From assembly GCA_001414345.1 (NCBI GenBank), contig LLCB01000010.1, positions 124,001-188,000 on the forward strand: a DNA stretch of 64,000 nt, given 5' to 3'. Positions 10,856-21,482 of this stretch are shown piece after piece. The notes beneath the pieces are model-generated. The model was not told where the DNA came from and did not search any database. It saw nothing but the letters and a program-made list of their open reading frames with translations. The first letter of the stretch is position 1, and each line of letters begins with the position of its first letter. The DNA comes from Hymenoscyphus infarciens (taxonomy: Eukaryota > Ascomycota > Leotiomycetes > Helotiales > Helotiaceae). Both the position numbers and the translations under genes were made by a program.

Positions 10856-12442
10856 ATGTCTTTCCCTTCTGTGGCCTCATACAACACCAGCCCTGACATG
10901 TTCGGGTCGAGCTACGAAGACCTCGACAGCGAATTCTTCGACCAGTTCCTCACATTCAGTCCCAACCATACCGCGGAATATTCGATAGCTCCAGGTTCGA
11001 CAGTCGATTACATCAATTCTGGGGATGCTTCTCTTAGCTCCCACGACGATGAAACAAAAAACACAAGCGAGCCCGACTCATGGCCAAGCGAAGGGTGGGC
11101 AGCTGACTTTGGTGAAGCTTCATTAGATGGGGCGTTCTCAACTAAAGATCATGGCTTCTACTCGGAATTGTCTGGAAGGGCCGCAATCTCAGATAGTGGG
11201 CTTCTTTCTTTAGAGGGTATCACTCTAGACTCGCCCAAAAAGTCCACATTCGCGCAATCCTCACTCCCATCAACACCACACCCTTCAGTCGCCGCTGAAG
11301 CTCGAAGAAAGACTCGCCTTGCAGAGTCAATAGCAAACAGTTTCAAAAAGGCAACTGCAAACTTGGAACGATCACTTAGAAGTCCAATCCGCAAACAAAG
11401 CTCCACAACGAAACTAAACCGCCATTCAAACCACAGCCAAAAAGAGCTGGAACAAATAGGCGACAAACTTCACCTCGATGCCTTGAAATTCAAATTCGAC
11501 TTTGAGGAAAACCCAACCACACTCTCACTCGATGACTTCTCAACAATGGACGCAGTAAATGAAGAGCAAGACCAGATTTCAACTACTCAACAAGAATCCA
11601 CCCTCCTCGCTACACCATTAGATACCCCTGAGCTCATCGGCACCCACTCCCGAAAAGTCTCACAAAACTCCACACTCCCTACCCCAGAACTCCAAAGCAC
11701 AGCTTCCTTCTGGCCCGAAACAGCCAGTCCAACTTTCTCCCCCTCAGCATACGATAGCGCGGCCTTCCTCTCCACCGAACCTACGACCCCGATGCGCTGG
11801 AACCACGCTTCCAAAGCTCCTCTCGCACACCCCTTACCAACAGGATATCACACAAACCCACAACTCGCGACTAAAAGTCTCGCTCTACAACTTCAAAATG
11901 GATTGGCGCATGAAAATAATGCGGGTAATATAAATCTTCACGCAAGAAGACATCCCATGCTTGCAAACTCGGGACTCATGATCCAAATGCCCAACCAATA
12001 TTCCACTCAAACCATCCCACGACAACACTCACCACAACACGTACAACCCCAATTCACATCCGAGAACGCGCGTATCCAACGAGGATACTACATCCCATCC
12101 TCCTCCCAACGCCCTCACCACCAACAATCAAACCACCACCGCCGTCACACATCCCACAATTCGCCTCGTCAAGCTTCACATTCCGAGGCCCCATCAGTCC
12201 GAAAGCGGCGCTCCCAAAACTCGGGTTCTGCAGGTGGAATGGTGGATTTCGTAAATTATACTCCGGATGATAGTAAGAAGATCCTTACTGGGGTTGCGCC
12301 TTCGGGGAGTAGCAAGACGAAGGCGAGGAGGGAGAAGGAGGCTATGGAGAAGAGGAGACGGTTGACGCAGGCGGCTGCTAGAGCTATCAGGGCCGTTGGG
12401 GGGGATGTTGATAGACTTGTTGAGGAGGGGTTGTTGGTTTAA
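10856..12442 (+). CDS. wetA: Developmental regulator WetA, conidial maturation
   Basis: WetA acts late in conidiation, in spore-wall maturation and dormancy. The single-exon frame encodes 528 residues. Recognition rests on the C-terminal conserved block (residues 463-528), which carries the family phrases KILTGVAPSGSSKTKARREK and EKRRRLTQAA and ends shortly after GGDVDRLVEEG. This is the ESC1/WetA-related domain, and it includes a basic, NLS-like stretch. Residues 1-460 are low-complexity and rich in Ser, Pro, Thr, Gln and His, as in other members; an acidic N-terminal segment contains EDLDSEFFDQFL. The ATG at 10856 opens MSFPSVASYNTSPDMF, a plausible native start. Codon usage and composition match the neighbours and nothing is broken. 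The gene converges on the Zn2Cys6 gene at 13.2 kb. Confidence 0.9.
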   Translation: MSFPSVASYNTSPDMFGSSYEDLDSEFFDQFLTFSPNHTAEYSIAPGSTVDYINSGDASLSSHDDETKNTSEPDSWPSEGWAADFGEASLDGAFSTKDHGFYSELSGRAAISDSGLLSLEGITLDSPKKSTFAQSSLPSTPHPSVAAEARRKTRLAESIANSFKKATANLERSLRSPIRKQSSTTKLNRHSNHSQKELEQIGDKLHLDALKFKFDFEENPTTLSLDDFSTMDAVNEEQDQISTTQQESTLLATPLDTPELIGTHSRKVSQNSTLPTPELQSTASFWPETASPTFSPSAYDSAAFLSTEPTTPMRWNHASKAPLAHPLPTGYHTNPQLATKSLALQLQNGLAHENNAGNINLHARRHPMLANSGLMIQMPNQYSTQTIPRQHSPQHVQPQFTSENARIQRGYYIPSSSQRPHHQQSNHHRRHTSHNSPRQASHSEAPSVRKRRSQNSGSAGGMVDFVNYTPDDSKKILTGVAPSGSSKTKARREKEAMEKRRRLTQAAARAIRAVGGDVDRLVEEGLLV

Positions 12443-13217
12443 ATAACTGGAGGAATGAGGATGGAGAGGAGGGGAAGGGGATGAAATGGAGAAGGGGGTG
12501 TGTATAGGGGGACCTGTAGGATATGGGAGGGGATAAAAGCTTCTTTTTGTTATTTGATACCTCTTAGGATATTTTTAATACTTAATTTACAATAAACTTT
12601 CAAACTTACTGCGTGTTTGCTACTTTTACTATGTGATTTTGTGATTCGGGTTGTGTGTGAATGGTTCTGTAAAAGTCTTGCTAATAGGTTGAAGTTGCCA
12701 TTGTAATTCAAAGCCTTCCACCTCAATCCAAAGTAGGAGTAAGATGGTATGTCCTAAAAAACAATAGATCACCGCAAAGTACAAAGATAGAGACCTTTCA
12801 GAGAACTAATTGGAAGTCTACGCATGTCAAGAAAGACTTACAAGGTGTTCTCGGTTGTGAATTTTCAAAGTACCAGTTTAATTAAATTAGAGCTCAAACC
12901 TAGACAACCGAATAGCATAGTATTCACATAAATCACCAATTGCTACTCAGAGAGTGTTTTCGAGTTTATCTATTTAATATAGATATCAAGATTCATAGGA
13001 AAAGGTATCTAAACCTCCCACGCTAGCCAAACAACAGAAAACAAAAACCGCCCCTATTCCTAGTCATTAAATCGTTACAAAACTGGAGAGAAACATAGTA
13101 TGCTGTACGCAGTACCCTTGTTGACCAAACAATCTCAACTCTTCTTTCCCTGATATTCGCCTGTAGATCAACTTGCATCTCCAAAATCAACCAGCATATA
13201 TCCATATCCTCCTATTC
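12443..13217. other. Convergent intergenic region (wetA 3' side and Zn2Cys6 gene 3' side)
   Basis: The first ~90 bp after the wetA stop are G-rich, followed by T-rich and A-rich sequence (about 12530-12600) that could serve 3'-end formation. No coding frame, RNA gene or repeat is supported. The interval probably carries the 3' untranslated regions of both convergent genes. Confidence 0.5.
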
Positions 13218-15520
13218 CTATACAACCATAGTATAACGGCCGATATCCAGTATGGAACCTGAGTCAAAAGAAACTTCCGATACGGAAATGTCAGGTATAT
13301 CACTGAACCAGTCCCAGTTATCGTCACATTTGGGTGCTGAGAGATTCTCTAGTGGCGTTCCCTCAAGTATTGATTCAAACACCACTCCTTCATCATCGAA
13401 TGCTGCTTCAATTTCCTTATTCCTATTTTTGCACGAAGCATGAGGATCAAGTGACATGCTTTCACATTCAATGAAAAATGATGGAAGCTGAGCTGTGTCC
13501 TATCCGAATGGTTAGTATAAAGTACAAGAGAAGGTAGCAAAAGAACTTACTCTGAGTATTATGGCAGCCTGGTAAACACCCATGTTTTCTGCGATATACT
13601 TGAGACGCCCCCTCAAGAATATCCGCTCAGATGGCAGTGCGAAGTCGGAAACTGCTGCAGTAAACATGGGCCACATCACAAAAATACCCCACAGAGATTT
13701 GACACCACCCCCTTCAGGTGTCCCGCAGGCAAAGCAAGAGTGATCCTGCATTGCTTTGTCGTTTTCCTTATTCCATCCAAATATGAATGGCACACTAGCA
13801 ACAATATCCTCAATCAGTCCGCGACACACTTGAGAACCTGTAGCGTACTCCTCGGTAAGCTTGTAATCGCATCCGTCGCATAACCAAGCGACACATCGGA
13901 GTATCGTAGTCCAAATAAAAATTCGGGAAGAACGGCCAATGTTATGATGATATGCTATCCACATTTGGCTGTAAGAATCAATTTTCCCAGGATGGACGAG
14001 CGAGTTTTCGAGGTCAAGTTCTTGGTGCTCCATCCAAGAAACGGTTTTGACGGCCCATTCTCCCGTCAGGCCTTCGAACCATCCAGCATATTCTTTCTCC
14101 AAGACGTGGGCTCTTCGGAGCAGCGCTATCACATCACCTCGGTTTTCACGGGACCTTTGCGTTGTGATCTTATCATTATCTGCGCGTAACTTTGCAACCC
14201 TAATGTTGAGGCTGGCAAACTGGTGTGAATGATCGTCGGTTCCTGGGACTGACATCCACCACTCTTCGCCATCGTCAACTTCTTTGGACACGGCAATACG
14301 TTGGATTGTCTAAAATCCATCAGTAAACTCGTCTTTCAAGAAAACTTGGAGAAATTTACCATCATGGCTCTCACAGTATACCACACTTCTCTGCCTTGTG
14401 GGCTGGAGAAGGAAGCTGGGCCTCTAGCCTTCAGCAGTGCAGCGGCCCCATCGACGTGGGAACGCCAACCTTCATGATTCCGTCGTGGTGCTGTCAATTG
14501 CTACAGAGTAGCGTGAGCTAGATCGCCTTCCACAAAATTAAATCAAGGGAACTCACTTCGAAGAAAGTAAGCATTAGAACCGCCACGATTGTTGAGTCAT
14601 TCGAAGCAGTCTTTGGGTCTGCTACAGCCGTTTTGATTAGTTTCAGTGCGTTGCAATACGATTGCTATTGTAGATAACAGTCAGTTTCGGTGTTAATCTT
14701 TGAGTGATATCTAAAGTCAAAGCTCTGGAAAAAACTTCATACGAGATGAGGTTAGATGACAGTGTTGACTTACATCAGCTTTTGGGAGTATAGCTTTCGA
14801 GTTCGGTCGAGTCCCGAAAGCAGCGAGGGCGGCGGCTGAAAAGGCAGCATGCACAGCAGAGTTGGGATTTTCGTTATTCAAAATAGGAATTAAGAATTCC
14901 AAGTAGCCTCTTAGGATACCCTGTTCTGGGAGAACAACAAAATTGGAAAGAAAGTAGCATGCGGCTTGTTGGTCTACTGGAGTATTGATATATGCAGTAA
15001 TGCATCCAGAATGGTGTCCGGACTGCGTGGAGACGCTGGATAAGGTCGATGTCGGGCTGCTCAAACTGCTCATGCTACTTAGACTGCTTATAGATTTCCT
15101 TGATCGGCTCTTCGTGTATTTCCAAGAGGATTTAGCCGAATCATAAACAGTAAGATTGGACGCAGTTATCGGTGCTTGGTTTGAAAATCCATCCGTCAAG
15201 CGGAGATATTCATTCTGGGGGACCAGGTATTGATGGATATCATCGAAAGAGCGTTGACTGATCATGCGAGACGCTTTCTTCTTCGTCAATTTCGTTTCGT
15301 TTCGAAGGTTGGCTTCGAAAGGATCTCGATAACCCGGACATATCCTCTTCGACTTCAGGCAACGATTACAGCCCGGTCGCCCTTCATCACACTATTTTAA
15401 ATTAGTAAGTAAGTCAGACTAGGTGGAAGCAGACGATGCTGTATTGGAAGTCGATCGCACCTTGATTCGTCTGGCTCTGCACATGTAGCAGCCTCTCGAA
15501 GGCTTCCCGGTATTGACCAT
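13218..15520 (-). CDS. Zn(II)2Cys6 fungal-specific transcription factor
   Basis: This is a DNA-binding regulator of unknown target. The spliced minus-strand model is 15520-15461, 15391-14774, 14664-14557, 14500-14360, 14309-13551 and 13499-13218. It has six exons, all junctions in phase 0 with GT/AG ends, and codes for 655 residues. The binuclear cluster spans the first junction: CYMCRARRIK from exon 1 and CDEGRPGCNRCLKSKRICPG from exon 2, giving six cysteines with C-x2-C-x6-C-x5-C-x2-C-x6-C-type spacing close to the N-terminus. After a Ser-rich linker (about residues 85-125), the rest resembles the Fungal_trans_2 middle homology region. The phrases ALKLIKTAVADP, TIVAVLMLTFFE and HVDGAAALLKARG are typical of that family. 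The protein ends ILDIGRYTMVV. Its position next to wetA suggests nothing specific about its target. The start at 15520 is the only ATG that keeps the cluster intact. Confidence 0.88.
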
Positions 15521-17539
15521 TCTGGAAAGAGGTTTTTGGTGAAGAAGTGAACAAAAGCAATAATGGTAGAATGACTGGAGGCAAAATCAACATGACGGAT
15601 GTGCTCGAATAGGCTGTGAGAAACTATATACAATGTCTCCCCGGGAGGAAAGCAGTCTGAACTGCCGGGAACTAGCGTTTCAGCAGTGAAAGAGCCGAAC
15701 TTTGTGATAGTGATTGAATAACCCCTAGGGTTGTGATGTTCTGGAAACTGGGACTACCCTCCCCTTCTCCACCCCCAGCCTCATACGATGTGCCAGCAGA
15801 GCAAGGTACAAGGAACCTTGGAATAGTATGAAAGGACGTTTCAACGATTGGACAATAAAGAAAGCTTTGATACCTTAGTACCATCATCGCCGTGGCAAGA
15901 CGTTGCGTTGTGCGAGTCAGAGCAGTGAAACCATAACCAAACACCTTTGATATGAAAAAACCAACAGGTGCAGAATACAATGAGATCGAACTTATCTTCT
16001 GTACAGAAAAGTCTTCGCGTAGTTGGCATGTGATGTCCTGGATAATGTCCTCCTCACTGAGGCACGAAAATGGGCAATCTGGGCAAATGGATATTCTCAA
16101 ATTGATACTGTGTCATTCCAGAACGACCTTTGGATATTGCAGAGGCTTGTACAAAGCTAAGTAGTCTAGCTATGATCCGGTCGTGAGGTGACATGGCTTC
16201 CAAGTGCTGTCAAAAAGTTGACACCAAATACCAGTATTTTATGAGCTGCTGTCATGGACGGGGGCATTACCGGGAGACGCACCGCTAGGGAATATCACCC
16301 GCTACTGGTATACTTTCTCAGATGGGGTACATGCGCCCTGGAAAGTGAAATCTCTCTCGATGTGCTCAAGTATACTTTGTAATTGAAACAAGAAGTACTT
16401 AAGTCTGCATCTTTCGGTCCAGTTGTGAGAGGCTCAGAGGAATAGAACTCGCGGCACAAATTCGTGTTCGGAGTGTGCGCGTTTGATAGTTTCTATCCCT
16501 AGCTAAGAGGGAGCCTGTTTCGTAGGTGGTCTGAGTATTGTCCGGATTCCGAGCGTTTTCGTGTTGATTCCAAAGCAGCCAATCGCACAAAAGCAGTGGC
16601 CTCCGCCCTGGGTCAGAGTCAAGTCTATCGCACCATCAGCCTCGATCGGTGCGCCAAAGAGTCCAGGGGCATAGAATCGACTACAACCGAAAACCTGGGA
16701 GGATTTGGGATGGAGACCCGGAGCTTCATAATGGTGGGGCTAAGACGGAGAAGAGAAGATGAGGCCATGAGGGTTGGCATCTGGAAAGGGATCGAGATGG
16801 TGAGATGGTGAGACTCGAGAGCTGGACCTCGGATGAAAGAAAGGTAACCTGCTTTTGGTCTCGTGACTTGCACGTGCCCAGCACGGCGAGGATACTTGCA
16901 AGTGGAGGCATGACTTAACTTTCTATCAGCTAACCCATTTTCGAACTTGATTGTTCTAAGACACCTAGGCTAATTTGCTTCAATTACCCTAAAAAGTTGG
17001 CACAATGAAGGCTAGTTAGGCAGGTACGAACTTGACGCTTTTTCTGCCACTTTTAGTGTCCACTGGCGAGCTTGTTTACAGTATTATCAATCGCGGGCGT
17101 GTCCCCTTTCAAATTCTACCTGAGAATTTCTAACAAGTATCAAGGCATAAACGTCATATTTCAACAACTTTTTATCAGCGCAGCTTCAAACTTGACAAAA
17201 ATCTTTTCAAGAGAGGAGGCGGTGCACCAAAAAACCAAAAAGAGGGGGTTGGTTAACCAACCCTGAGGACAAACCACCACAATTACCAAAACACGAGGAA
17301 GCGAGAACACAGGAAACGAGATATCCCCAACCACTTCTTAGTTTCAAAATACCACTCTCATAAACGGAGTTCGAACTCGCCATCTTGAGAAAGGGACCTC
17401 CGAGGGGGAATCTAGTCCGGATGTCCGCAAGCAACACGTAACATATCGTATATAATTACTGGCTTCCTTCGAGAATGAAATCTAAAATACAGACTTACTT
17501 CAACTCGACAAACAACCTTACAAGCCTCCTCATATAGCC
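15521..17539. other. Intergenic between the Zn2Cys6 gene and SCD1
   Basis: The interval contains a 142-codon minus-strand open frame (15672-16100) that I do not recognise and do not call as a gene; it may be 5' leader of the Zn2Cys6 gene. A dispersed repeat copy lies at 16947-17036. A short tRNA-like B-box word (AGTTCGAACT) near 17370 lacks a foldable tRNA around it. No other feature is supported. Confidence 0.4.
16947..17036 (+). repeat. Dispersed ~90-bp repeat, copy 1
   Basis: It shares ordered blocks with 19894-19985 (same strand) and 21395-21482 (opposite strand): ATTGTTCTAAG, CAATTACCCTAAAAAG, then GGCAGGTACGAACTTG. No coding potential is seen. Copy 1 lies upstream of SCD1. Confidence 0.65.
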
Positions 17540-17607
17540 ATGCCTTCTTTTACAGTTACCTTCGACGATCAGTCGGCCAAAGCCAAGTCACTCTCCTTTG
17601 AAGGTAT

Positions 17608-17642
<35 letters not shown>

Positions 17643-18176
17643 TACAAGTAAACAAGAGTCACGAATCTAACAATCATCTTCTCAGACTACCTCGAGCTCA
17701 CAGCTCTCATGTTCGACTGGGGTGACAGCTACGACGCAAAAGACTGGACCCGTCTCCGCAGTATCATTGCACCAACTCTCCTCGTCGACTACACCGATAT
17801 TGGCAAACCAAAATGGCCAGCGATGTCCTCTGAGGACTTCATGTCTATGATTACCGACGATGGATTTCTCGGCGACCCTTGCGTCAAGACTCAACATCTC
17901 CTTGGTGCCACACGATGGGAACGTGTCTCCGAGACCGAAGTCATTGGTCACCATCAACTACGAGCTGGTCACCAAGTCTACGAGGATGCTTCTTTGACTA
18001 AGGTCAAACTCAGAGGGCACAGTCATGCTACGAACGAGCACTATTATAGAAAGGTGGATGGCGTGTGGAAATTTGCTGGTTTGAAGCCAACGGTTAGATG
18101 GAATGAGCATCAGTTTGAGAAGGTTTTCAAGGGGAGTTATACTGAGGAGGAGCAGAAGAAGGAGGTTAAGGCATGA
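17540..18176 (+). CDS. SCD1: Scytalone dehydratase (DHN-melanin pathway)
   Basis: The enzyme dehydrates scytalone to 1,3,8-trihydroxynaphthalene, and vermelone to DHN, in melanin synthesis. Exons 17540-17603 and 17686-18176 give 184 residues, close to the usual length. The 82-nt intron splits Asp22 and contains a run of 29 C. Alignment by eye to the Magnaporthe enzyme gives a constant offset of 7. The active-site residues Tyr37, Asp38, Tyr57, His92, His117 and Asn138 correspond to Tyr30, Asp31, Tyr50, His85, His110 and Asn131. The residue matching Ser129 is Ala136, in the phrase GHSHATN. The residue matching Val75, where MBI-D fungicide resistance (V75M) arises, is Phe82. Conserved blocks DSYDAKDW, TQHLLGATRWERVSE and GVWKFAGLKP are intact. 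No polyketide synthase or reductase lies nearby, so the pathway is not clustered in this window. Confidence 0.94.
17612..17640 (+). repeat. Poly-C tract of 29 in the SCD1 intron
   Basis: Twenty-nine consecutive C begin eight bases inside the intron donor (GTATTTAA). The length may be imprecise in the assembly. It does not disturb the splice sites or reading frame. Confidence 0.9.
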
Positions 18177-18730
18177 ATGTTTCTTGTTTCTGATTTCTGA
18201 TTTCGCAAGGAGACTTTGTATGAGTTAGTGGGAACATGACATTGCTACTTGACGTCCAACGTGTCCCATTTACTGTTTGTTTCCTTAGTGACAAAATCAT
18301 GCCAATTTTTACGTATTCCCTTCAATTTGGGCTGACATCTAAAAGCGAGGCGAGGCATGTCTCGCGGTTGAAATTAGAAGTGGCAGTAAATATTCGTTGT
18401 TCTAATCTCAATTACGGGACTTAGTAAATCGACGTCCCCCGTCTTAGTAACTCAGCGCCCACCGCCCAAAGTAGGTCGTATTTACACAGCTGCGATTATT
18501 TAGCTTCAATACCACAACCTGAATAGTTACTTTCAGATGAAGCTATAGATATAAAACCTTGGATGTGCACTTAGGAATTACACTAAGATTAAAAGCTTTT
18601 GAATTATATAAGTTATTAAGTTTTTAACTTATTTTGTTACTATAGATACTTTTACTAAGAAATAAGTCCGCCATATATAATTTTTTTTAAGATAGAAGAT
18701 AGTAAATCATTCCAAGTTTAAGAGAGTAGG
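18177..18730. other. SCD1 3' side
   Basis: The interval changes from normal composition to AT-rich RIP-like sequence after about 18540, just before the inverted-repeat element. No gene is supported. Confidence 0.5.
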
Positions 18731-19558
18731 TAGGGCGTCCTGGATACACCAAAAAGTCGGAATCGACTAAATCGCAAATCGCAAACTAGGCGTCCCGTAT
18801 ATACCAAAAGCCGGAATCGACTAAATCGCAAATCGCAAATCACAAATCGCAAATCACAAATCGTAAATTGTAAATCGTAAATTATTAAGTTAAGCTAAAG
18901 TAGAACTTAATAATTATATTATCTAAGCCCTTTATTAAAAAAGGGGTAAGAGAGTATTTTACTACTTCTTAGTCTCCCTCTCTTACTACTCTTTCCTTCT
19001 TTAGTATATTATATAAATATAAAAGTATAGAAGAGAGGGGGCGAGGGGGCGAGGGGGCGAGTAAATATTTTAGTAGAAAGTTTTTCCTAGCGTAGGTAAG
19101 AGGAGTTTAGCAAAAGTAGTAAACAATCCCCTCCCCCCCCCTCTCTCTCTCCCTCTCTCCCTCTCTCTCTCTCTTCCTTATTTATCTAGAAATAATAGTA
19201 AGAATGCAATATAATAGTAAAGAGACGATAGTAAGGGGGCGATAGTAAGGGGGCGATAGTAAGGGGGCGATAGTAAGGGGGCGATAGTAAGGGGGCGATA
19301 GTAAGGGGGCAATATTACTACTATATATATAATATATATTTTATTATCCCTCTCTATTCTCTAATTAGCTAGTTACTATAGTTAAGACTATCTAACATAA
19401 ATATAGAGAGGGGGGGGGAGAAAGAGAGAGAAGGGGAATTTAAATTAGAAATTATTCTCTTTTATACTTATAGAAAGTAACATTTTACATTTTACGATTT
19501 ACGATTTCCTATTTACGATTCAGTTAATCCGACTTTTTGGTGTATTCAGGATGCCGTA
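18731..19558. mobile_element. 828-bp TA-flanked terminal-inverted-repeat element (MITE-like)
   Basis: The ends are imperfect inverted repeats of about 43 bp. The left end starts TAGGGCGTCCTGGATACACC, continues AAAAAGTCGG and leads to CTAAATCG. The reverse complement of the right end starts TACGGCATCCTGAATACACC and continues AAAAAGTCGGATTAACTGAATCG. TA at each outer edge is the target duplication expected of Tc1/mariner/pogo elements. Just inside each end are 7-bp repeats, AAATCGC-like on the left and inverted on the right. A second, diverged copy of the left terminus starts at 18787. The core is microsatellite and minisatellite DNA with no open frame, so the element is non-autonomous. The TIR phrase TAAAAAGTCGGATTAA also occurs at 55661-55678, possibly a relic of another copy. 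Confidence 0.8.
19227..19310 (+). repeat. 14-bp minisatellite, six units
   Basis: GATAGTAAGGGGGC is repeated six times in perfect tandem within the TIR element. A related 8-bp (GAGGGGGC) run lies at about 19034-19060 and a CT-rich run at about 19129-19174. Confidence 0.95.
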
Positions 19559-19893
19559 GTAGGGTACTCGGTGCGTTCTTATACAAACGGAGTAATTCAC
19601 TCTTAAGTGCTTAATTCTAGCTGTAGTAGAGAGATAGTATATAAGTAGAAGTATTAATTACCTTAGAGTTTTTAAGTAGGTGATAGCTAGCAAATGCCAA
19701 AAAATTTCTACAAAGATTAGAGAGGTAGGTTATAGGTGGGGAGTAAAACACGCATAGGAGAGAGAGCGTCGAATTATAAAACATATCTTAGTAGTAAGCG
19801 AGACAGTAGACGCTGATTTACCAAGGCCTCTTAATTACTCTATACTTTAGAAAAATCAAACTTCATTATTCCAGAAGACCTAGGTCAATTTTT

Positions 19894-19985
19894 CAAATTG
19901 TTCTAAGTGTTTAGAATAATTACTTTGAATTACTCTAAAAAGCAGGAACAAACGAGAGCTAAGGCAGGGCAGGTGCGAACCTGAT
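19894..19985 (+). repeat. Dispersed ~90-bp repeat, copy 2
   Basis: It carries the family blocks ATTGTTCTAAG, GAATTACTCTAAAAAG and GGCAGGTGCGAACCTG in the same order as copy 1. Confidence 0.65.
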
Positions 19986-21394
19986 GTATTTACTACCGCT
20001 TTTAATGTTTATCGCGAACTTGCCTAAGTGACAACTGCGCATGACCAGCCTTAAGTCAACCTCATGGCTGCCGCCCAAATATTTACTCCTGCCGCAAAGT
20101 TGCTTTGCCTCTAAGATTTGCGTAACCATGTCTCAACAACTCAACGCCAACAATCTCCACATGATCATACCGAAGAACAAAGCAAAACTAAATTTTCATA
20201 AGTTATATTTTTCGCGTATAACTGACAGCCCTTTGACTTCCCTCCCATATCTTCTTGCATCTAGTCTTCTTGTATTCAACCCGGCCAGATATTCAACCCA
20301 GCCAGCTGTTGTCTTTAAAAAACGCGCATATTTTTGAAAAGAGGCAATTCTACAAATAAGACTCTTTAGTACATAGATACAAGTGACAGGAGCAAGTTTG
20401 TTCAAACATTGTAGTTCTTTAATTTGAAAGGTGTCTTTCTTTAGAAGAATGCTTCTCGATGAAATGAAATATGAACTCGCTTAGACGCTAACGAAGTCTA
20501 TTTGCTTGTAGTCTATCATTTTTTAAAACCGAAGAAATCTCTAATATCTCCCTAAGTTACAATTTCTCTGTAAGTTCAATGAGTTGTTAAGCTAAAACTG
20601 GTAGACTTTTAATAGATTAAAAAGAAATAAATTTGAGCATTTGCTCTCCACATACTTTGCATCGTTTATTCTTTAGAAGTATACGAGAAATTCTGCCCTT
20701 AAACAAGAAGTTGAGAAAAAGTAAGAAATATTGCCTCCCATTCTTTCGACCTTTCAGAAGGAACACAATACATTTAATTGTTCTAAATGGTTTAGCAAAA
20801 CCTGTAGAGTAGCTTATATAACGAGTAATGACTAGAACTCTTACAAAACTACAAGTGGATACAAGACTAGATACTACGTAAATCCTTATAACTCTTTTGT
20901 GGTGACATTAATAACTCCAGATGATGACTTTGTAGTAAAGATTAAAAGGAGACACACAGGTCTTCACAGTCTGATGATACTATTCTGAGGGAGACTCGAA
21001 CATAATGGCACCATGTAAATGCCATTTACGCATCTTGATAGCTGTCAATATTATCGGTTTGTTGTATCTCACTCTCTCCTTATCTCTAAGTAAGAACTGA
21101 AATCTTAATTCTTTCAGCATTGACACTGATAAGTAGCTATTTTATGAAGCAAAATCTTACATATACTACAATAAGGTTGATACCCTTGTTGAACTCCACT
21201 TTCTAAGCAATGAATCATCAAAGTATTCCATCTTTCACCCACCATTTGGTTCGTGTTTGAAAGTTGAAAATAAACGTATACAAGCTAGAAGAGATAGATT
21301 TAGAGGGAAATTTGAATTTAATATTCATGTAGTCTCTTCATAATGAGCACACAGTGTTGTTACAATAACTTGTACCTTTTTCCAGCCTGCTTTC

Positions 21395-21482
21395 CAGGTT
21401 CGTACCTGCCTACCAAGCCTTTGTTTTTCCAACCCTTTAGGTAATTCAAGTCAATTATCCATCGTAGTTGGAACAATTTGGG
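21395..21482 (-). repeat. Dispersed ~90-bp repeat, copy 3 (inverted)
   Basis: On the minus strand it reads AATTGTTCCAAC, TTGAATTACCTAAAGGG and TAGGCAGGTACGAACCTG, the order seen in copies 1 and 2. On the plus strand the last block looks like a Pol III B box (GGTTCGTACC), but no A box is apparent. Confidence 0.65.

Noticed and set aside
15672..16100. 142-codon minus-strand frame with Cys-rich start
   Set aside because: It is upstream of the Zn2Cys6 gene with no domain or splice connection to it. It is overlapped by other open frames and is most likely leader sequence.
17340..17430. tRNA-like word AGTTCGAACT near a GGACCTCCGAGG segment
   Set aside because: The T-stem does not pair correctly on either strand, and no A box or acceptor stem can be formed around it.
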